This document shows, one piece after another, positions 25,522 through 33,843 of a stretch of 50,014 nt of DNA. This DNA comes from SCN-69-37 sp044507065 (GTDB lineage: Bacteria; Acidobacteriota; Vicinamibacteria; Vicinamibacterales; SCN-69-37): NCBI GenBank assembly GCA_044507065.1, contig JBIQJY010000024.1, forward strand, positions 1 to 50,014, written 5' to 3'. The position numbers and the translations under genes are program-made. How positions within the stretch are numbered: the first letter of the stretch is position 1; every line of letters begins with the position of its first letter. Under the pieces are notes generated by a model that was not told where the DNA came from, searched no databases, and saw nothing but the letters and a program-made list of their open reading frames with translations.

Positions 25522-25537
25522 GGCAACTGCCGTGCCA
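25522..25537 (-). promoter_or_regulatory. Sigma-54 promoter for the activator gene
   Basis: On the minus strand the sequence is TGGCACGGCAGTTGCC. This matches the TGGCAC-N5-TTGCW consensus at every position but the last, with correct GG-to-GC spacing. It lies about 56 bp upstream of the activator start, so the sigma-54 activator may drive its own transcription. Confidence 0.7.
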
Positions 25538-25776
25538 CCCGTTCCGGTACGGCAGGGGTGCGCGTGTCTGCACGATGGTCGCTTTCCCGTCATGGACCCG
25601 TCGCGTTCGACATGGCAGCTGTCCGATTCTTGACAGGGTGGACTGCGGGCCGTCGACATGCGGTCAGATTGACGACATCAGGCTGTCTGTCCCGACACCA
25701 CCCCACGCGGGAGACCGTTCGACGGGCCTCTCGGGCACCGGTGGCCCCAACCGCATGACAGGTGTCGGCCGGCCGG

Positions 25777-25805
25777 CTCACGTGTCGGCGGACCGACCAC
25801 GTGAG
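25777..25805. promoter_or_regulatory. Palindrome, candidate enhancer (upstream activator) site
   Basis: CTCACGTG (25777-25784) and CACGTGAG (25798-25805) are perfect inverted arms, extended inward by TCGG/CCGAC with one extra base. The palindrome lies about 200 bp upstream of the flgB promoter and about 250 bp from the leftward one, which suits an activator that loops to sigma-54. Confidence 0.45.
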
Positions 25806-25985
25806 GGCACGCAGCCAGGCGACGGCTGCGACGCCTGCATCCTTTTAATCCCCGCCGTCTGACGCCGGGATCGCGTCGGCGCCCGACCGGGTCGCACCTA
25901 CCGTCGCCGAGATCCTGATCACGGCTGCGCGGTCTGACACGCGCGGCAGCGCTTCATCCGGCCATTCTGCGCAACGCCGCATTGG

Positions 25986-26001
25986 CGGCATTCCTCTTGC
26001 A
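25986..26001 (+). promoter_or_regulatory. Sigma-54-like promoter for the flagellar operon
   Basis: CGGCATTCCTCTTGCA matches TGGCAC-N5-TTGCA with the GG and GC dinucleotides exactly 12 bases apart and a perfect TTGCA half. The -24 half is imperfect (CGGCAT). It lies 75 bp upstream of flgB. Confidence 0.5.
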
Positions 26002-26075
26002 CAACGTGACGCCATCGGCAGTCCCGACCGGCTGCCACGCGCAGCCGCGTGCTGGCTGTGCATGGAGTTACCGCG

Positions 26076-26483
26076 ATGTCAGACCCGATGAGCGATGCCG
26101 CGATTACCGCGGCGCTAGGCCGACACATGACGCAGGCCGTCGCGCGGCAGGCCGCCGCCGTCGGCAATATCGCCAACCTCGACACGCCCGGCTATCGCAC
26201 GAAGGACGTGCAGTTTGCCGACGCGCTCGACGACCAGCTTGCCGCCTCGGGCCTGGCCGCCAGTCACGCCCGCCACTTCGGCGCGGGCGCGGCCGACGTG
26301 GCCGATCCGCGCGCGCAGGTGGTCGACGCGCCGAACCTCGCCGAGCGGCGCGACGGCAACAACGTCCAGATCGACCGCGAACTGCTGGGCCTCACGCAAG
26401 CCACGGGCGACTTCACCAAGGCGCAGACGGTGCTGGCCGCGAAGTTCCGCCTCGTCCGCTACGCCATCAACGAAGGTCGCTGA
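26076..26483 (+). CDS. flgB: Flagellar proximal rod protein FlgB
   Basis: A 135-residue rod subunit, usual length for FlgB, exported by the flagellar type III system and placed next to the MS ring. The N-terminal rod signature is RQAAAVGNIANLDTPGYRTKDVQF. The C-terminal helix is QATGDFTKAQTVLAAKFRLVRYAINEGR, and the central EIDRELL-type motif appears as NNVQIDREL. I use the ATG at 26076 because GGAG lies about 9 bases upstream; an upstream in-frame start at 26049 would add nine unlikely residues. It is the first gene of the flagellar run, 2 bp before flgC. Confidence 0.93.
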   Translation: MSDPMSDAAITAALGRHMTQAVARQAAAVGNIANLDTPGYRTKDVQFADALDDQLAASGLAASHARHFGAGAADVADPRAQVVDAPNLAERRDGNNVQIDRELLGLTQATGDFTKAQTVLAAKFRLVRYAINEGR

Positions 26484-26485
26484 TC

Positions 26486-26908
26486 ATGTCTTCCACTCTG
26501 TCTTCCGCGATTGCCGCCAGCGCCAGTGCACTCGACGTGCAGCGGGCGCGCATGGAAGTCGCCGTCTCGAACCTCGCCAACGCCGAGTCGACGCGTGGAC
26601 CGGACGGCCGGCCTTACCGGCGGCGCGAGGTCGTGCTCGAGACCGTGCAGGCCGATGCCAACGCCTTCAACGTGCAGGCGGCCGGCGTGCGCGTCGCCGA
26701 GATCGTGCAGGACCAGTCCGAATTCCGGCGACGCTACGAGCCGTCGCACCCCGATGCCGACGCCGACGGGTTCGTGGCCATGCCCAACGTCGACGTTCCC
26801 GAGGAAATGGTCGACATGCTTGGCGCGGCCCGCGCCTATCAGGCCAACCTCACGGCCATCGGGCTCATCCGCGACACGGTACAGCGTGCGCTCGACCTGG
26901 CGAAGTAA
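26486..26908 (+). CDS. flgC: Flagellar proximal rod protein FlgC
   Basis: A 140-residue rod protein of normal length. The N-terminal helix has ASALDVQRARMEVAVSNLANAESTRGPDG, the FlgC version of the rod/hook motif. The centre has the PYRRREVVLE segment, and the C-terminus ends VDMLGAARAYQANLTAIGLIRDTVQRALDLAK. It is translated right after flgB with a 2-bp gap and is followed by fliE 2 bp later. FlgB and FlgC assemble together on the FliE adaptor to begin the rod. Confidence 0.94.
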   Translation: MSSTLSSAIAASASALDVQRARMEVAVSNLANAESTRGPDGRPYRRREVVLETVQADANAFNVQAAGVRVAEIVQDQSEFRRRYEPSHPDADADGFVAMPNVDVPEEMVDMLGAARAYQANLTAIGLIRDTVQRALDLAK

Positions 26909-26910
26909 CC

Positions 26911-27204
26911 ATGGCGATCAACCCACTCGGTTCAATCGGCTCCATCCCGTCGCTCGAGAACAAGTCATCGCCGGTCTCGCCGCAGGAAGCGGGTTTCGGT
27001 GAAGCGCTCGAGAAACTCGTCCAGGCCGTCGACGGCTCGGCCGGCGATGCCAACGCGGCGATCGGCCGCATGCTCGACGGATCGGGCGACGTGCACGAAG
27101 CGATGATCGCGATGCAGCGCGCCGACACCATGCTGCAGCTCACCGTGCAGATCAGGAACAAGATCGTCCAGGCCTATCAGGACGTCATGCGCATGTCGGT
27201 CTGA
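26911..27204 (+). CDS. fliE: Flagellar MS-ring/rod adaptor FliE
   Basis: A 97-residue protein, the usual FliE length, that joins the MS ring (FliF) to the rod. The central motif FGEALEKLVQAVDGSAGDANAAI and the C-terminal VHEAMIAMQRADTMLQLTVQIRNKIVQAYQDVMRM are the family's defining helices, including the terminal Y-x-x-[IV]-M-[RN]-M. Its position between flgC and fliF is the classical order. Confidence 0.95.
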   Translation: MAINPLGSIGSIPSLENKSSPVSPQEAGFGEALEKLVQAVDGSAGDANAAIGRMLDGSGDVHEAMIAMQRADTMLQLTVQIRNKIVQAYQDVMRMSV

Positions 27205-27218
27205 GGGCCGTCTGACCC

Positions 27219-28778
27219 GTGAACATCGATCAACTGCTCGCTCACTTCAGGAAGCTCACGTCCACGCTGTCGCCCCGGCAGATTGCCGGCCTGGCGGCCG
27301 TCTTCGTCGCCGTTGTCTCTGTTGTCGTCGGATCGGCGTACTGGATCAACGCGCCCGACTACGTGCTGCTCGTNNNNNNNNNNNNNNNNNNNNNNNNNNN
27401 NNNNNNNNNNNNNNNNNNNNNNNNNNNNNNNNNNNNNNNNNNNNNNNNNNNNNNNNNNNNNNNNNNNNNNNNNCGCGCGCTCGAGGGCGAGCTCGCGCGG
27501 ACCATTGCCACCATCTCGGAAGTATCCAGCGCGCGCGTGCACATCGCCATGGCCAAGGAGTCGCTGTTCGTCGACCGCTCGGAGCCGGCGAAGGCCTCGG
27601 TCATGCTGCGGCTGAAGGCCGCCAATCGGCCGCTGTCGCCGGCGACGGTGCGCGGCATTGCCGGACTCGTCGCGTCGAGCGTGGAAGGACTCCGCCCCGA
27701 TTCGGTGGTGGTACTCGACCAGCACGGCCGGCCCCTCAACAAGCCGTCCGACGACGGCGATCCGGCCGGCATGAATGCGGCGCAGATGGATCGCCAGCAG
27801 CAGATCGAACGGGATCTGTCCTTGAAGGTCATCTCGCTGCTCGAGCCCGTCGTGGGCATCGGGCGCGTCCGCGTGAACGTGGCGGCGTATCTCAAGGCCG
27901 ATTCGGTCCAGGAGACCGAGGAGCGCTGGGATCCGAACACGGTCGTGCGAAGCCGCCAGACGACGGTCGAGAGCGGCGCCGGTCTGTCGGCTGCCGGTGG
28001 GGTTGCGGGCGCTCGCGCAAACCAGCCGCCGGCGTTGTCGACGTCGAACGCCACCGGTCCGCTCACCGACGAGGCCGGTGAAGTACCGGCGCCGGCCACG
28101 CGCATCGCGGCGGGCTCCGGCCCGGGCCGCTCGACCGAGACCACCAACTACGAAGTGGGCAAGCTCGTCCGCACCACGATCAGTCCCCAGGGCCAGCTGG
28201 CGCGGCTCTCGGTGGCCGTCGTGCTCGACGACGAGCGCGTGTCGACGCCGGGGCCAGACGGTACCGCCCAGGCCAGCACGCGTCCGTGGGAATCCGAAGG
28301 CCTCCAGCGCATCCAATCGATCGTCTCGGCCGCTGTTGGGCTGGATGCCGCGCGCGGCGATCAACTGACCGTCGAGAACATCGCCTTCGATGGCGCCATT
28401 CCGGATCCGGAGCCCCCGCCGCCGGGCGTCATGACGCAGGCCACCGATCTCCTGAAGGAACACTGGGGTGCGGGCTTGCGCGGCCTGGCGATTCTCGCGC
28501 TGGCCGCCTTCGCGCTGTTCGGCGTGCTGCGCCCGCTCATCACGCGCATCGGCACGCTGCAGGCACCGCAGCCCGTGCCGGCCGCCGTGCCGACCAGCGC
28601 GAGGCTCCCGACGGTCGGCGAGATGGAAGGGCAGATCGACGCGGAGCTGGATTCGATGTCCACCAGCGAAAGCCGGCGGCTGCCGGTACTCACCCAGCGG
28701 GTGGCCAAGCTGGCCACCGATGAACCCGAGCACGTGGCGCGCATCGTACGCGGCTGGATTTCGGAGGAGCGACGATGA
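27219..28778 (+). CDS. fliF: Flagellar MS-ring protein FliF, interrupted by an assembly gap
   Basis: FliF forms the inner-membrane MS ring. Both ends are present: a first membrane helix (about residues 22-43, IAGLAAVFVAVVSVVVG), ring-building motif material after the gap (RALEGELARTIATISEVSSARVHIAM), a long acidic/Pro-rich periplasmic loop, a second helix (LRGLAILALAAFALFGVL) and the FliG-binding tail ending VARIVRGWISEERR. The N-run at 27374-27473 falls where homologs have a PLFSxLsxxDa...GFEIFD...VNYQ segment of roughly 80 residues, so about 240 bp are missing against the 100 N shown. That the frame reads through is no proof of true length. GTG start at 27219. The stop overlaps the fliG start by 4 bp. 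Confidence 0.93.
   Translation: MNIDQLLAHFRKLTSTLSPRQIAGLAAVFVAVVSVVVGSAYWINAPDYVLLXXXXXXXXXXXXXXXXXXXXXXXXXXXXXXXXXXRALEGELARTIATISEVSSARVHIAMAKESLFVDRSEPAKASVMLRLKAANRPLSPATVRGIAGLVASSVEGLRPDSVVVLDQHGRPLNKPSDDGDPAGMNAAQMDRQQQIERDLSLKVISLLEPVVGIGRVRVNVAAYLKADSVQETEERWDPNTVVRSRQTTVESGAGLSAAGGVAGARANQPPALSTSNATGPLTDEAGEVPAPATRIAAGSGPGRSTETTNYEVGKLVRTTISPQGQLARLSVAVVLDDERVSTPGPDGTAQASTRPWESEGLQRIQSIVSAAVGLDAARGDQLTVENIAFDGAIPDPEPPPPGVMTQATDLLKEHWGAGLRGLAILALAAFALFGVLRPLITRIGTLQAPQPVPAAVPTSARLPTVGEMEGQIDAELDSMSTSESRRLPVLTQRVAKLATDEPEHVARIVRGWISEERR
27374..27473. other. Assembly gap (100 N) inside fliF
   Basis: The flanks do not overlap. Comparison with known FliF sequences implies that about 80 codons are missing, so the 100 N is a placeholder and not a measured length. 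Confidence 0.85.
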
Positions 28779-29794
28779 CCGATGCAACGGGCATGCAGGC
28801 CGTGAGCGGCGTGCGCAAGGCGGCCATTGCGCTGGTGGCACTGGGCGAGGAAAGCGCGGCCTCGATCTTCAAGTTCCTCGGCGAACACGAGATCGAGTCC
28901 ATTGCGCGCGAGATCGCGTCGCTCGGTGCGGTGCCGGCCGACCTGGGCGAACAGGTGCTGCTCGAGCTGAACTCGTCGGCGACCGGCGCGCGTCCCGCGC
29001 TGGGTGGCGTCGAACAGGCACGCCGCCTGCTGGCGCGGTCGCTCGGTCCCGAGCAGTCGCGGCGCATTGTCGACCGCATCGTGAAGTCGATGAACACGAG
29101 CGCGGGGTTTGCCTCGCTCGAACGGGCGAACCCGACGCAGCTCTCGAAGTTCTTCCTGGGGGAACACCCGCAGACGACCGCCCTCATCCTGGCGCACCTG
29201 CCCTCGCCGGTAGCCGCGCAGCTGCTCGAGCAGCTGCCCGACGACATGCGCACCGACGTGCTGCTGCGGATGGCCAGCCTCGGCGAGATTCCTCCGGACG
29301 TCATTGCCCGCATCTCGAGCGTGATCGAGCAGCGGTTGCGGGGCCTCGGCGGGCCGAGCCGCGAGCAGCGCGGCGGCGTTCGCGCGGTAGCCGAGCTGTT
29401 CAACTGCCTCGATCGCGGCGTGCGCAGTCCCGCGCTCGAGAAGCTGGAGGAACTCGCCCCCGACACGGCGGCCGCGGTCCGCAACCTGATGTTCGTCTTC
29501 GAGGACCTGGTGAATGTCGAGGAGGCCGGTATCCGCGAAATCGTCAACCGCGCGGACAAGAAGGTGCTGACGCTGGCGCTCAAGGGCGCGAGCGAGGCGA
29601 TCCGCGATCGCTTCTTCGTCAACATGTCGAAGCGCGCGGTCGACCTGATGAAGGAAGAGATGGAAGTCCTGGGCGCCGTCCGACTCCGCGAAGTGGAGAA
29701 GGCCCACCAGGAGATCGTCGCCATCGCACGCAAGCTGGAGGAAGAAGGTGTCATCAGCACGGGCGCTGGCGCGGGAGAACCGTATGTCACCTAG
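28775..29794 (+). CDS. fliG: Flagellar motor switch protein FliG
   Basis: A 339-residue C-ring protein, normal length. The N-domain (VRKAAIALVALGEESAASIFKFL) binds FliF. The middle domain has the EHPQ motif (130-133, LGEHPQTTALILAHL) that contacts FliM. The C-domain carries the charged torque helix (VNRADKKVLTLALKGASEAIRDRFFVNMSKRAVDLMKEEME) that interacts with the MotA stator. All three domains are intact. It overlaps fliF by 4 bp and fliH by 11 bp, indicating coupled translation. Confidence 0.96.
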   Translation: MTDATGMQAVSGVRKAAIALVALGEESAASIFKFLGEHEIESIAREIASLGAVPADLGEQVLLELNSSATGARPALGGVEQARRLLARSLGPEQSRRIVDRIVKSMNTSAGFASLERANPTQLSKFFLGEHPQTTALILAHLPSPVAAQLLEQLPDDMRTDVLLRMASLGEIPPDVIARISSVIEQRLRGLGGPSREQRGGVRAVAELFNCLDRGVRSPALEKLEELAPDTAAAVRNLMFVFEDLVNVEEAGIREIVNRADKKVLTLALKGASEAIRDRFFVNMSKRAVDLMKEEMEVLGAVRLREVEKAHQEIVAIARKLEEEGVISTGAGAGEPYVT

Positions 29795-30494
29795 CGCACG
29801 CCGGCTGTCGTCCACCGTCGTCACGGACCGGTTTGCCTGGCAGGGCAGTGTCGCGCACGACGTGCGCCGTGTCGAACCCCTGCTCCGGACCCCCGAACTG
29901 ACGCCGGCCGCCGCCGTGGCGCCGGCGATGCGCGACCTGCCATCGCCCTCGGCCGATCGGATCGAAGCCATCGAGCGCGAGGCGTTCGACCGCGGTTACG
30001 CCGATGGAGAGCGGGCGGGCGAGGCCGCTGCCGCCGTCCGCTCCGATGCCGCGCTGGCCAGGCTGACCGGCACCATCGAGGACATTGCCGCCCTGCGCGT
30101 CGGCATCATGCGCCGCTCGGAGCGCGACATGGTGCACCTGGCCGTCACCATGGCCGAACGTGTGCTGCGGCGCGAGATCGATCTGGATCGCGAGCTGCTG
30201 GTCGTGATGGCGCGCATTGCCATCGACCGCCTGGGCGAGCAGTGCGCGGCCACCATCCATCTCAACCCGATCGACTTCGACGCGGTGCACTCGCGTCGCC
30301 GCCACGATTTCGGCAAGTCGATCGAACTGGTCTCGGACCCGACCGTGGCCCGCGGCGGCTGCCTCGTGCGGTCGGCGTTCGGCACGATCGACACCGGCAT
30401 CGAATCGCAGATCCGCGAGCTGTCGCGCGCGCTGCTGGGCGACGAGGCGGACCAGATCCGAGAGGGTATCGATGGCGCCTCCGCCGATGCCTGA
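29784..30494 (+). CDS. fliH: Flagellar export ATPase regulator FliH
   Basis: A 236-residue cytosolic protein that holds the FliI ATPase and delivers it to the export gate. The start is the ATG at 29784, inside the end of fliG with GGGAG upstream. The N-terminus is variable; the middle has the FDRGYADGERAGEAAAA segment that begins the coiled coil. The C-terminal half (MVHLAVTMAERVLRREIDLDRELLVVMARIAIDRLG ... DPTVARGGCLVRSAFGTIDTGIESQIRELSRALL) is the conserved FliH/SctL domain, including the GGC-near-FGxIDtgi loop. Its end overlaps the fliI start. Confidence 0.9.
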   Translation: MSPSARRLSSTVVTDRFAWQGSVAHDVRRVEPLLRTPELTPAAAVAPAMRDLPSPSADRIEAIEREAFDRGYADGERAGEAAAAVRSDAALARLTGTIEDIAALRVGIMRRSERDMVHLAVTMAERVLRREIDLDRELLVVMARIAIDRLGEQCAATIHLNPIDFDAVHSRRRHDFGKSIELVSDPTVARGGCLVRSAFGTIDTGIESQIRELSRALLGDEADQIREGIDGASADA

Positions 30495-31806
30495 CACCGG
30501 CATCTCCTTCGATCGCTACCTGGCGCGTGTCGCGACGCTCGAGCCGGCGCCGGTCGTCGGTCAGGTGGTCCGTGTGGTGGGCCTGCTCATCGAATCCAAT
30601 GGTCCGGCGGCCAGCGTGGGTGAAATCTGCGAGGTGCGCACGGGCCGCAGCGCGCCGCTGCCCGTCGAGGTCGTGGGCTTCCGAGATGGACGCCTGCTGT
30701 CTGTGCCACTTGGCGACACCGCGGGCATCCGCCCCGGCGATCGCATCCTGTCGCGCGGATCGTCGCTGACCGTTCCTGTCGGCGATGCGCTGCTCGGCCG
30801 CGTCATCGACGGACTCGGGCGGCCGATCGACGGGCGGGGCCCACTCGGCACGATCGACGAAGCTCCGCTCCGGCCCGATGCCCTCAATCCCATGGCGCGC
30901 GATCCGATTCGCCACGCCATCGGCACCGGCGTCTGCGCGATCGACGCACTGCTCACGTGCGGGCGGGGACAGCGCATCGGTGTGTTCGGCGGCAGCGGTG
31001 TCGGCAAGAGCACGCTGCTCGGCATGATGGCCCGCGGCACCGAGGCCGACATCGTCGTGCTGGGGCTCATCGGCGAGCGCGGCCGCGAGGTGCGGAGCTT
31101 CCTCGAGCACGAACTCGGCCCCGAAGGCCTGGCGCGGTCGGTCGTTGTCGTCTCCACCTCCGACAGCCCGCCGCTGACGCGGCAGCGCGCGGCCTACACG
31201 GCGACGGCCATTGCCGAAGCGTTCCGCGACCGTGGCCGCCACGTGCTGCTGATGATGGATTCGGTGACGCGCTTCGCGATGGCGCAGCGCGAGGTGGGAC
31301 TGGCGGCCGGTGAGCCGCCGACAGCGAAAGGGTATCCGCCATCGGTCTTCGCCCGGCTGCCGGGCCTGCTCGAACGTGCCGGTGCGCTCCGCAATCGCGG
31401 CAGCATCACCGCCTTCTACACCGTGCTGGTCGAGGGCGACGACCACAACGAACCGATTGCCGATGCCGTACGCGGCATCCTCGACGGTCACATCGTGCTG
31501 TCGCGCGACCTGGCGGCGCGCAACCACTATCCGGCCATCGACATCCTCCCCAGCATCAGCCGGACCATGCCCGAGGTGACGACGCTGCAGCATCGTGCCC
31601 ACGCCGCGGCCGTGCGCGACTGGCTGGCGACGCTGCGGGACAACGAAGACCTCGTCAGCGTCGGCGCATACGTGCCCGGGAGCAACCCGCGGATTGACCT
31701 CGCCCTGACCAAGCGCGAGGCGATCGGCCGGTTCCTGTGTCAGCCCGCCGACAGGTGCGGTCGGCTGGCCGACCACATCGCCGCCCTTTCCGCGCTCGCC
31801 TCATGA
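30472..31806 (+). CDS. fliI: Flagellum-specific ATPase FliI
   Basis: The 444-residue hexameric ATPase of the flagellar type III export apparatus, related to F1-beta. Walker A GGSGVGKST is at 173-181, Walker B is in HVLLMMDSVTRFAMAQRE, and the catalytic GERGREV and the YPPSVFARLPGLLERAG stretch are present. The ATG at 30472 is chosen because GAGAGGG precedes it; an ATG at 30487 is possible. The frame upstream belongs to fliH. The fliJ start overlaps its stop by 4 bp. Confidence 0.96.
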   Translation: MAPPPMPDTGISFDRYLARVATLEPAPVVGQVVRVVGLLIESNGPAASVGEICEVRTGRSAPLPVEVVGFRDGRLLSVPLGDTAGIRPGDRILSRGSSLTVPVGDALLGRVIDGLGRPIDGRGPLGTIDEAPLRPDALNPMARDPIRHAIGTGVCAIDALLTCGRGQRIGVFGGSGVGKSTLLGMMARGTEADIVVLGLIGERGREVRSFLEHELGPEGLARSVVVVSTSDSPPLTRQRAAYTATAIAEAFRDRGRHVLLMMDSVTRFAMAQREVGLAAGEPPTAKGYPPSVFARLPGLLERAGALRNRGSITAFYTVLVEGDDHNEPIADAVRGILDGHIVLSRDLAARNHYPAIDILPSISRTMPEVTTLQHRAHAAAVRDWLATLRDNEDLVSVGAYVPGSNPRIDLALTKREAIGRFLCQPADRCGRLADHIAALSALAS

Positions 31807-32264
31807 GTGATTTCCGCTTCCGCGCCGCCGTTGCACTCGAGTTGCGGCGGAAGCAGGAGAACAGCGCGGCCACCGCCCTGGCCGTCGCGGAGGCCGAATT
31901 ACGCGCCGCTGAAGCGCGCGCCGCGCAGGCCGACGCCGACAGGCGCACCGCCCAGGCCGACCAGCTGGCGGCCACCCGCCAAGGGACCGACGCCGAGACG
32001 CTGGCCTGGCACCGGAATTGGATTGTCCGTCTGTCGAACGACCTGGCCGAGCGGCGCCGCCAGGTCGACCGGCTCGCGGACGTGGTGCGGGAGGCCGAGG
32101 CGCAGTGGCGGAAGGCCCGCCAGCGTCGGCTCACGCTCGACCGCATGCGCGACCGTGCGTGGCGGCGCTATCAACAGGACCAGCAGCGTCAGGAACTGAA
32201 GGTGATCGACGAGCTGGCGCGTCTCCGGTACGTGATATCGGACGCATGGAGGGATGACTCGTGA
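31803..32264 (+). CDS. fliJ: Flagellar export stalk/chaperone FliJ
   Basis: 153 residues, almost entirely one long coiled coil (residues about 8-140), rich in Arg, Gln, Glu and Ala, with no hydrophobic core domain. This fits FliJ, which inserts into the FliI ring like the gamma subunit of F1 and links it to FlhA. FliJ sequences diverge strongly, so the call rests on the N-terminal FRFRAAVALELRRKQENSAA pattern, the size, the coiled coil and the position directly after fliI (4-bp overlap) and before flgD (4-bp overlap). Confidence 0.88.
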   Translation: MSDFRFRAAVALELRRKQENSAATALAVAEAELRAAEARAAQADADRRTAQADQLAATRQGTDAETLAWHRNWIVRLSNDLAERRRQVDRLADVVREAEAQWRKARQRRLTLDRMRDRAWRRYQQDQQRQELKVIDELARLRYVISDAWRDDS

Positions 32265-32545
32265 GTGTTGACGGCATTTCCGGATCGGGCGCGGCGGGCT
32301 CGACCGACACCACCGGCGCCGGCGCAGCCGACAAGAAGGATGCGGTTGGCCGCGACATGTTCCTGCAACTGCTCGTGACCCAGCTTCAGCACCAGGATCC
32401 GATGCAGCCGCAGGAAAACGGCGAGTTTCTCGCGCAGCTGGCGCAGTTCAGCTCGCTCGAGAGTCTCCAGCAAATCAAGGACGACATTGCCGCACTTCGA
32501 GCCGCGCTCGACCCTGCGCCACTGTCGGACGGTTCGGCCAACTAG
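32261..32545 (+). CDS. flgD: Hook-capping scaffold FlgD, minimal form
   Basis: A 94-residue protein with a GTG start. The conserved N-terminal FlgD core is clear: DMFLQLLVTQLQHQDPMQPQ at about 33-52 and then ENGEFLAQLAQFSSLESLQQI. The C-terminal Tudor-like/FnIII domains of the ~220-residue enterobacterial protein are absent, and the gene ends cleanly 15 bp before flgE. Short FlgDs are known in other phyla, so this is a natural minimal hook cap and not obviously a truncation. It caps the growing hook while FlgE is added. Confidence 0.9.
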   Translation: MSVDGISGSGAAGSTDTTGAGAADKKDAVGRDMFLQLLVTQLQHQDPMQPQENGEFLAQLAQFSSLESLQQIKDDIAALRAALDPAPLSDGSAN

Positions 32546-32560
32546 GGAGGTATCCACGTC

Positions 32561-33826
32561 ATGTCCAGCTCGTTTTCAGCCAGCCTGTCTGGCCTCAATG
32601 CAAATCAGCAGAAGCTCAGCGTCATCGGCAACAATCTGGCGAACCTGAACACGGTTGGCTTCAAGGCCAGCAACGTCAATTTCGCGGACCTCGTGAGCCA
32701 GTCGGTCGGCGGCGCCAGCGCCAACCCGATGCAGATCGGGCTCGGCGTGGGCCTCGGCCAGATCCGCCCCAACTTCACGCAGGGGTCGATCGACAAGACC
32801 GGCGTGCCGACCGACGTGGCCATCCAGGGCAACGGTTTCTTCGTCATCGGTGAGGGCGGCAATCGCACGTACACGCGAGCGGGCGACTTCAACTTCGACC
32901 AGGACGGCATGCTCGTCACGTCGACCGGGCAGCCCGTCATGGGCTATACGACAGTCGACCCGACCACCGGCGACATCGTCGCGTCGGGCCCGCCGGCCGC
33001 GATCATCGCGCCTCCCGGGCTGCTGCGCGCGCCGGTAGCAACCACGTCGTTCCAGACGAATACGAACCTCGATGCCGGTGCCGTGGTTGGCGACAGCTAC
33101 ACCGCGCCGGTCGAGATCTTCGATTCGCTCGGTGTCTCGCACGTGGCCACGGTCACCTACACGAAGACGGCCGCCGGTGCGTGGGACTACAGCGTCACGG
33201 TGCCCGGCGCCGAGGTGACCGGCGGTACGCCCGGCACGCCCGAGGAGATCGCGGCGGGAACGTTCGAGTTCGACGCCAACGGCGTGCTGACGCAGGTCGA
33301 CGGCGCTGCCGCCGCCGACGTGACGATTGCCGGCGTGGCCTGGGCCAACGGGGCGGCCGCCACCGACATCACCTGGGACATCGTCAACCCCAACGGCGTG
33401 GCGTCGTTCACCGGCTACGGTGCGCCGTCGGCCACCGCCTCGGTCGCGCAGAACGGATCGGCCAGCGGCGTGCCATCGAGCCTGGTCGTCATCGACCGCG
33501 ACGGCAACCTCGTCGCGTCCTTCGGCATGGGCCAGACGATGTCGATTGGCAAGCTGGCGATGGCCACGTTCAACAACCCGGCGGGTCTCGTGAAGGTCGG
33601 GTCGAACCAGTACAGCGAAAGCGACGCGTCGGGACAGCCCGTCGTCGGCACGCCCGGAACGGGCAGCCGCGGCTCGCTCATCGGTGCATCGCTCGAGGGG
33701 TCGAACGTCGACATCGCACACGAGTTCACCCAGATGATTCTGGCGCAGCGCGGCTACCAGGCTTCGTCGAAGGGCATCACGGTGGCCGACGAACTGCTCG
33801 TCGACACGCTGAACCTCAAGCGATAA
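32561..33826 (+). CDS. flgE: Flagellar hook protein FlgE
   Basis: 421 residues, normal for FlgE, building the universal joint between rod and filament. The N-terminal motif is SGLNANQQKLSVIGNNLANLNTVGFKAS. The FlgE/F/G family segment QGNGFFVIGEGGNRTYTRAGDFNFDQDG is followed by a Gly/Ala/Thr-rich D1/D2 region. The C-terminal helix is GYQASSKGITVADELLVDTLNLKR, with the EGSNVDIAHEFTQMILAQR motif before it. GGGAGGT precedes the ATG by about 10 bases. It follows flgD, as needed for hook assembly. Confidence 0.95.
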   Translation: MSSSFSASLSGLNANQQKLSVIGNNLANLNTVGFKASNVNFADLVSQSVGGASANPMQIGLGVGLGQIRPNFTQGSIDKTGVPTDVAIQGNGFFVIGEGGNRTYTRAGDFNFDQDGMLVTSTGQPVMGYTTVDPTTGDIVASGPPAAIIAPPGLLRAPVATTSFQTNTNLDAGAVVGDSYTAPVEIFDSLGVSHVATVTYTKTAAGAWDYSVTVPGAEVTGGTPGTPEEIAAGTFEFDANGVLTQVDGAAAADVTIAGVAWANGAAATDITWDIVNPNGVASFTGYGAPSATASVAQNGSASGVPSSLVVIDRDGNLVASFGMGQTMSIGKLAMATFNNPAGLVKVGSNQYSESDASGQPVVGTPGTGSRGSLIGASLEGSNVDIAHEFTQMILAQRGYQASSKGITVADELLVDTLNLKR

Positions 33827-33843
33827 GCGCGGAGTCCTGACCC

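Larger units (their letters stand above)
25467..26075. promoter_or_regulatory. Divergent regulatory region between the activator and the flagellar operon
   Basis: About 600 bp without a gene. It contains a leftward sigma-54-type promoter at 25522-25537, a palindrome at 25777-25805 and a rightward sigma-54-like promoter at 25986-26001, each listed separately. Nothing else was recognised; the small frames here have no protein-like features. Confidence 0.6.

Noticed and set aside
25467..26075. A small protein or tRNA in the activator-flgB intergenic region
   Set aside because: The short frames lack ribosome binding sites and protein-like composition, and no cloverleaf could be recognised; promoter-like elements explain the region better.
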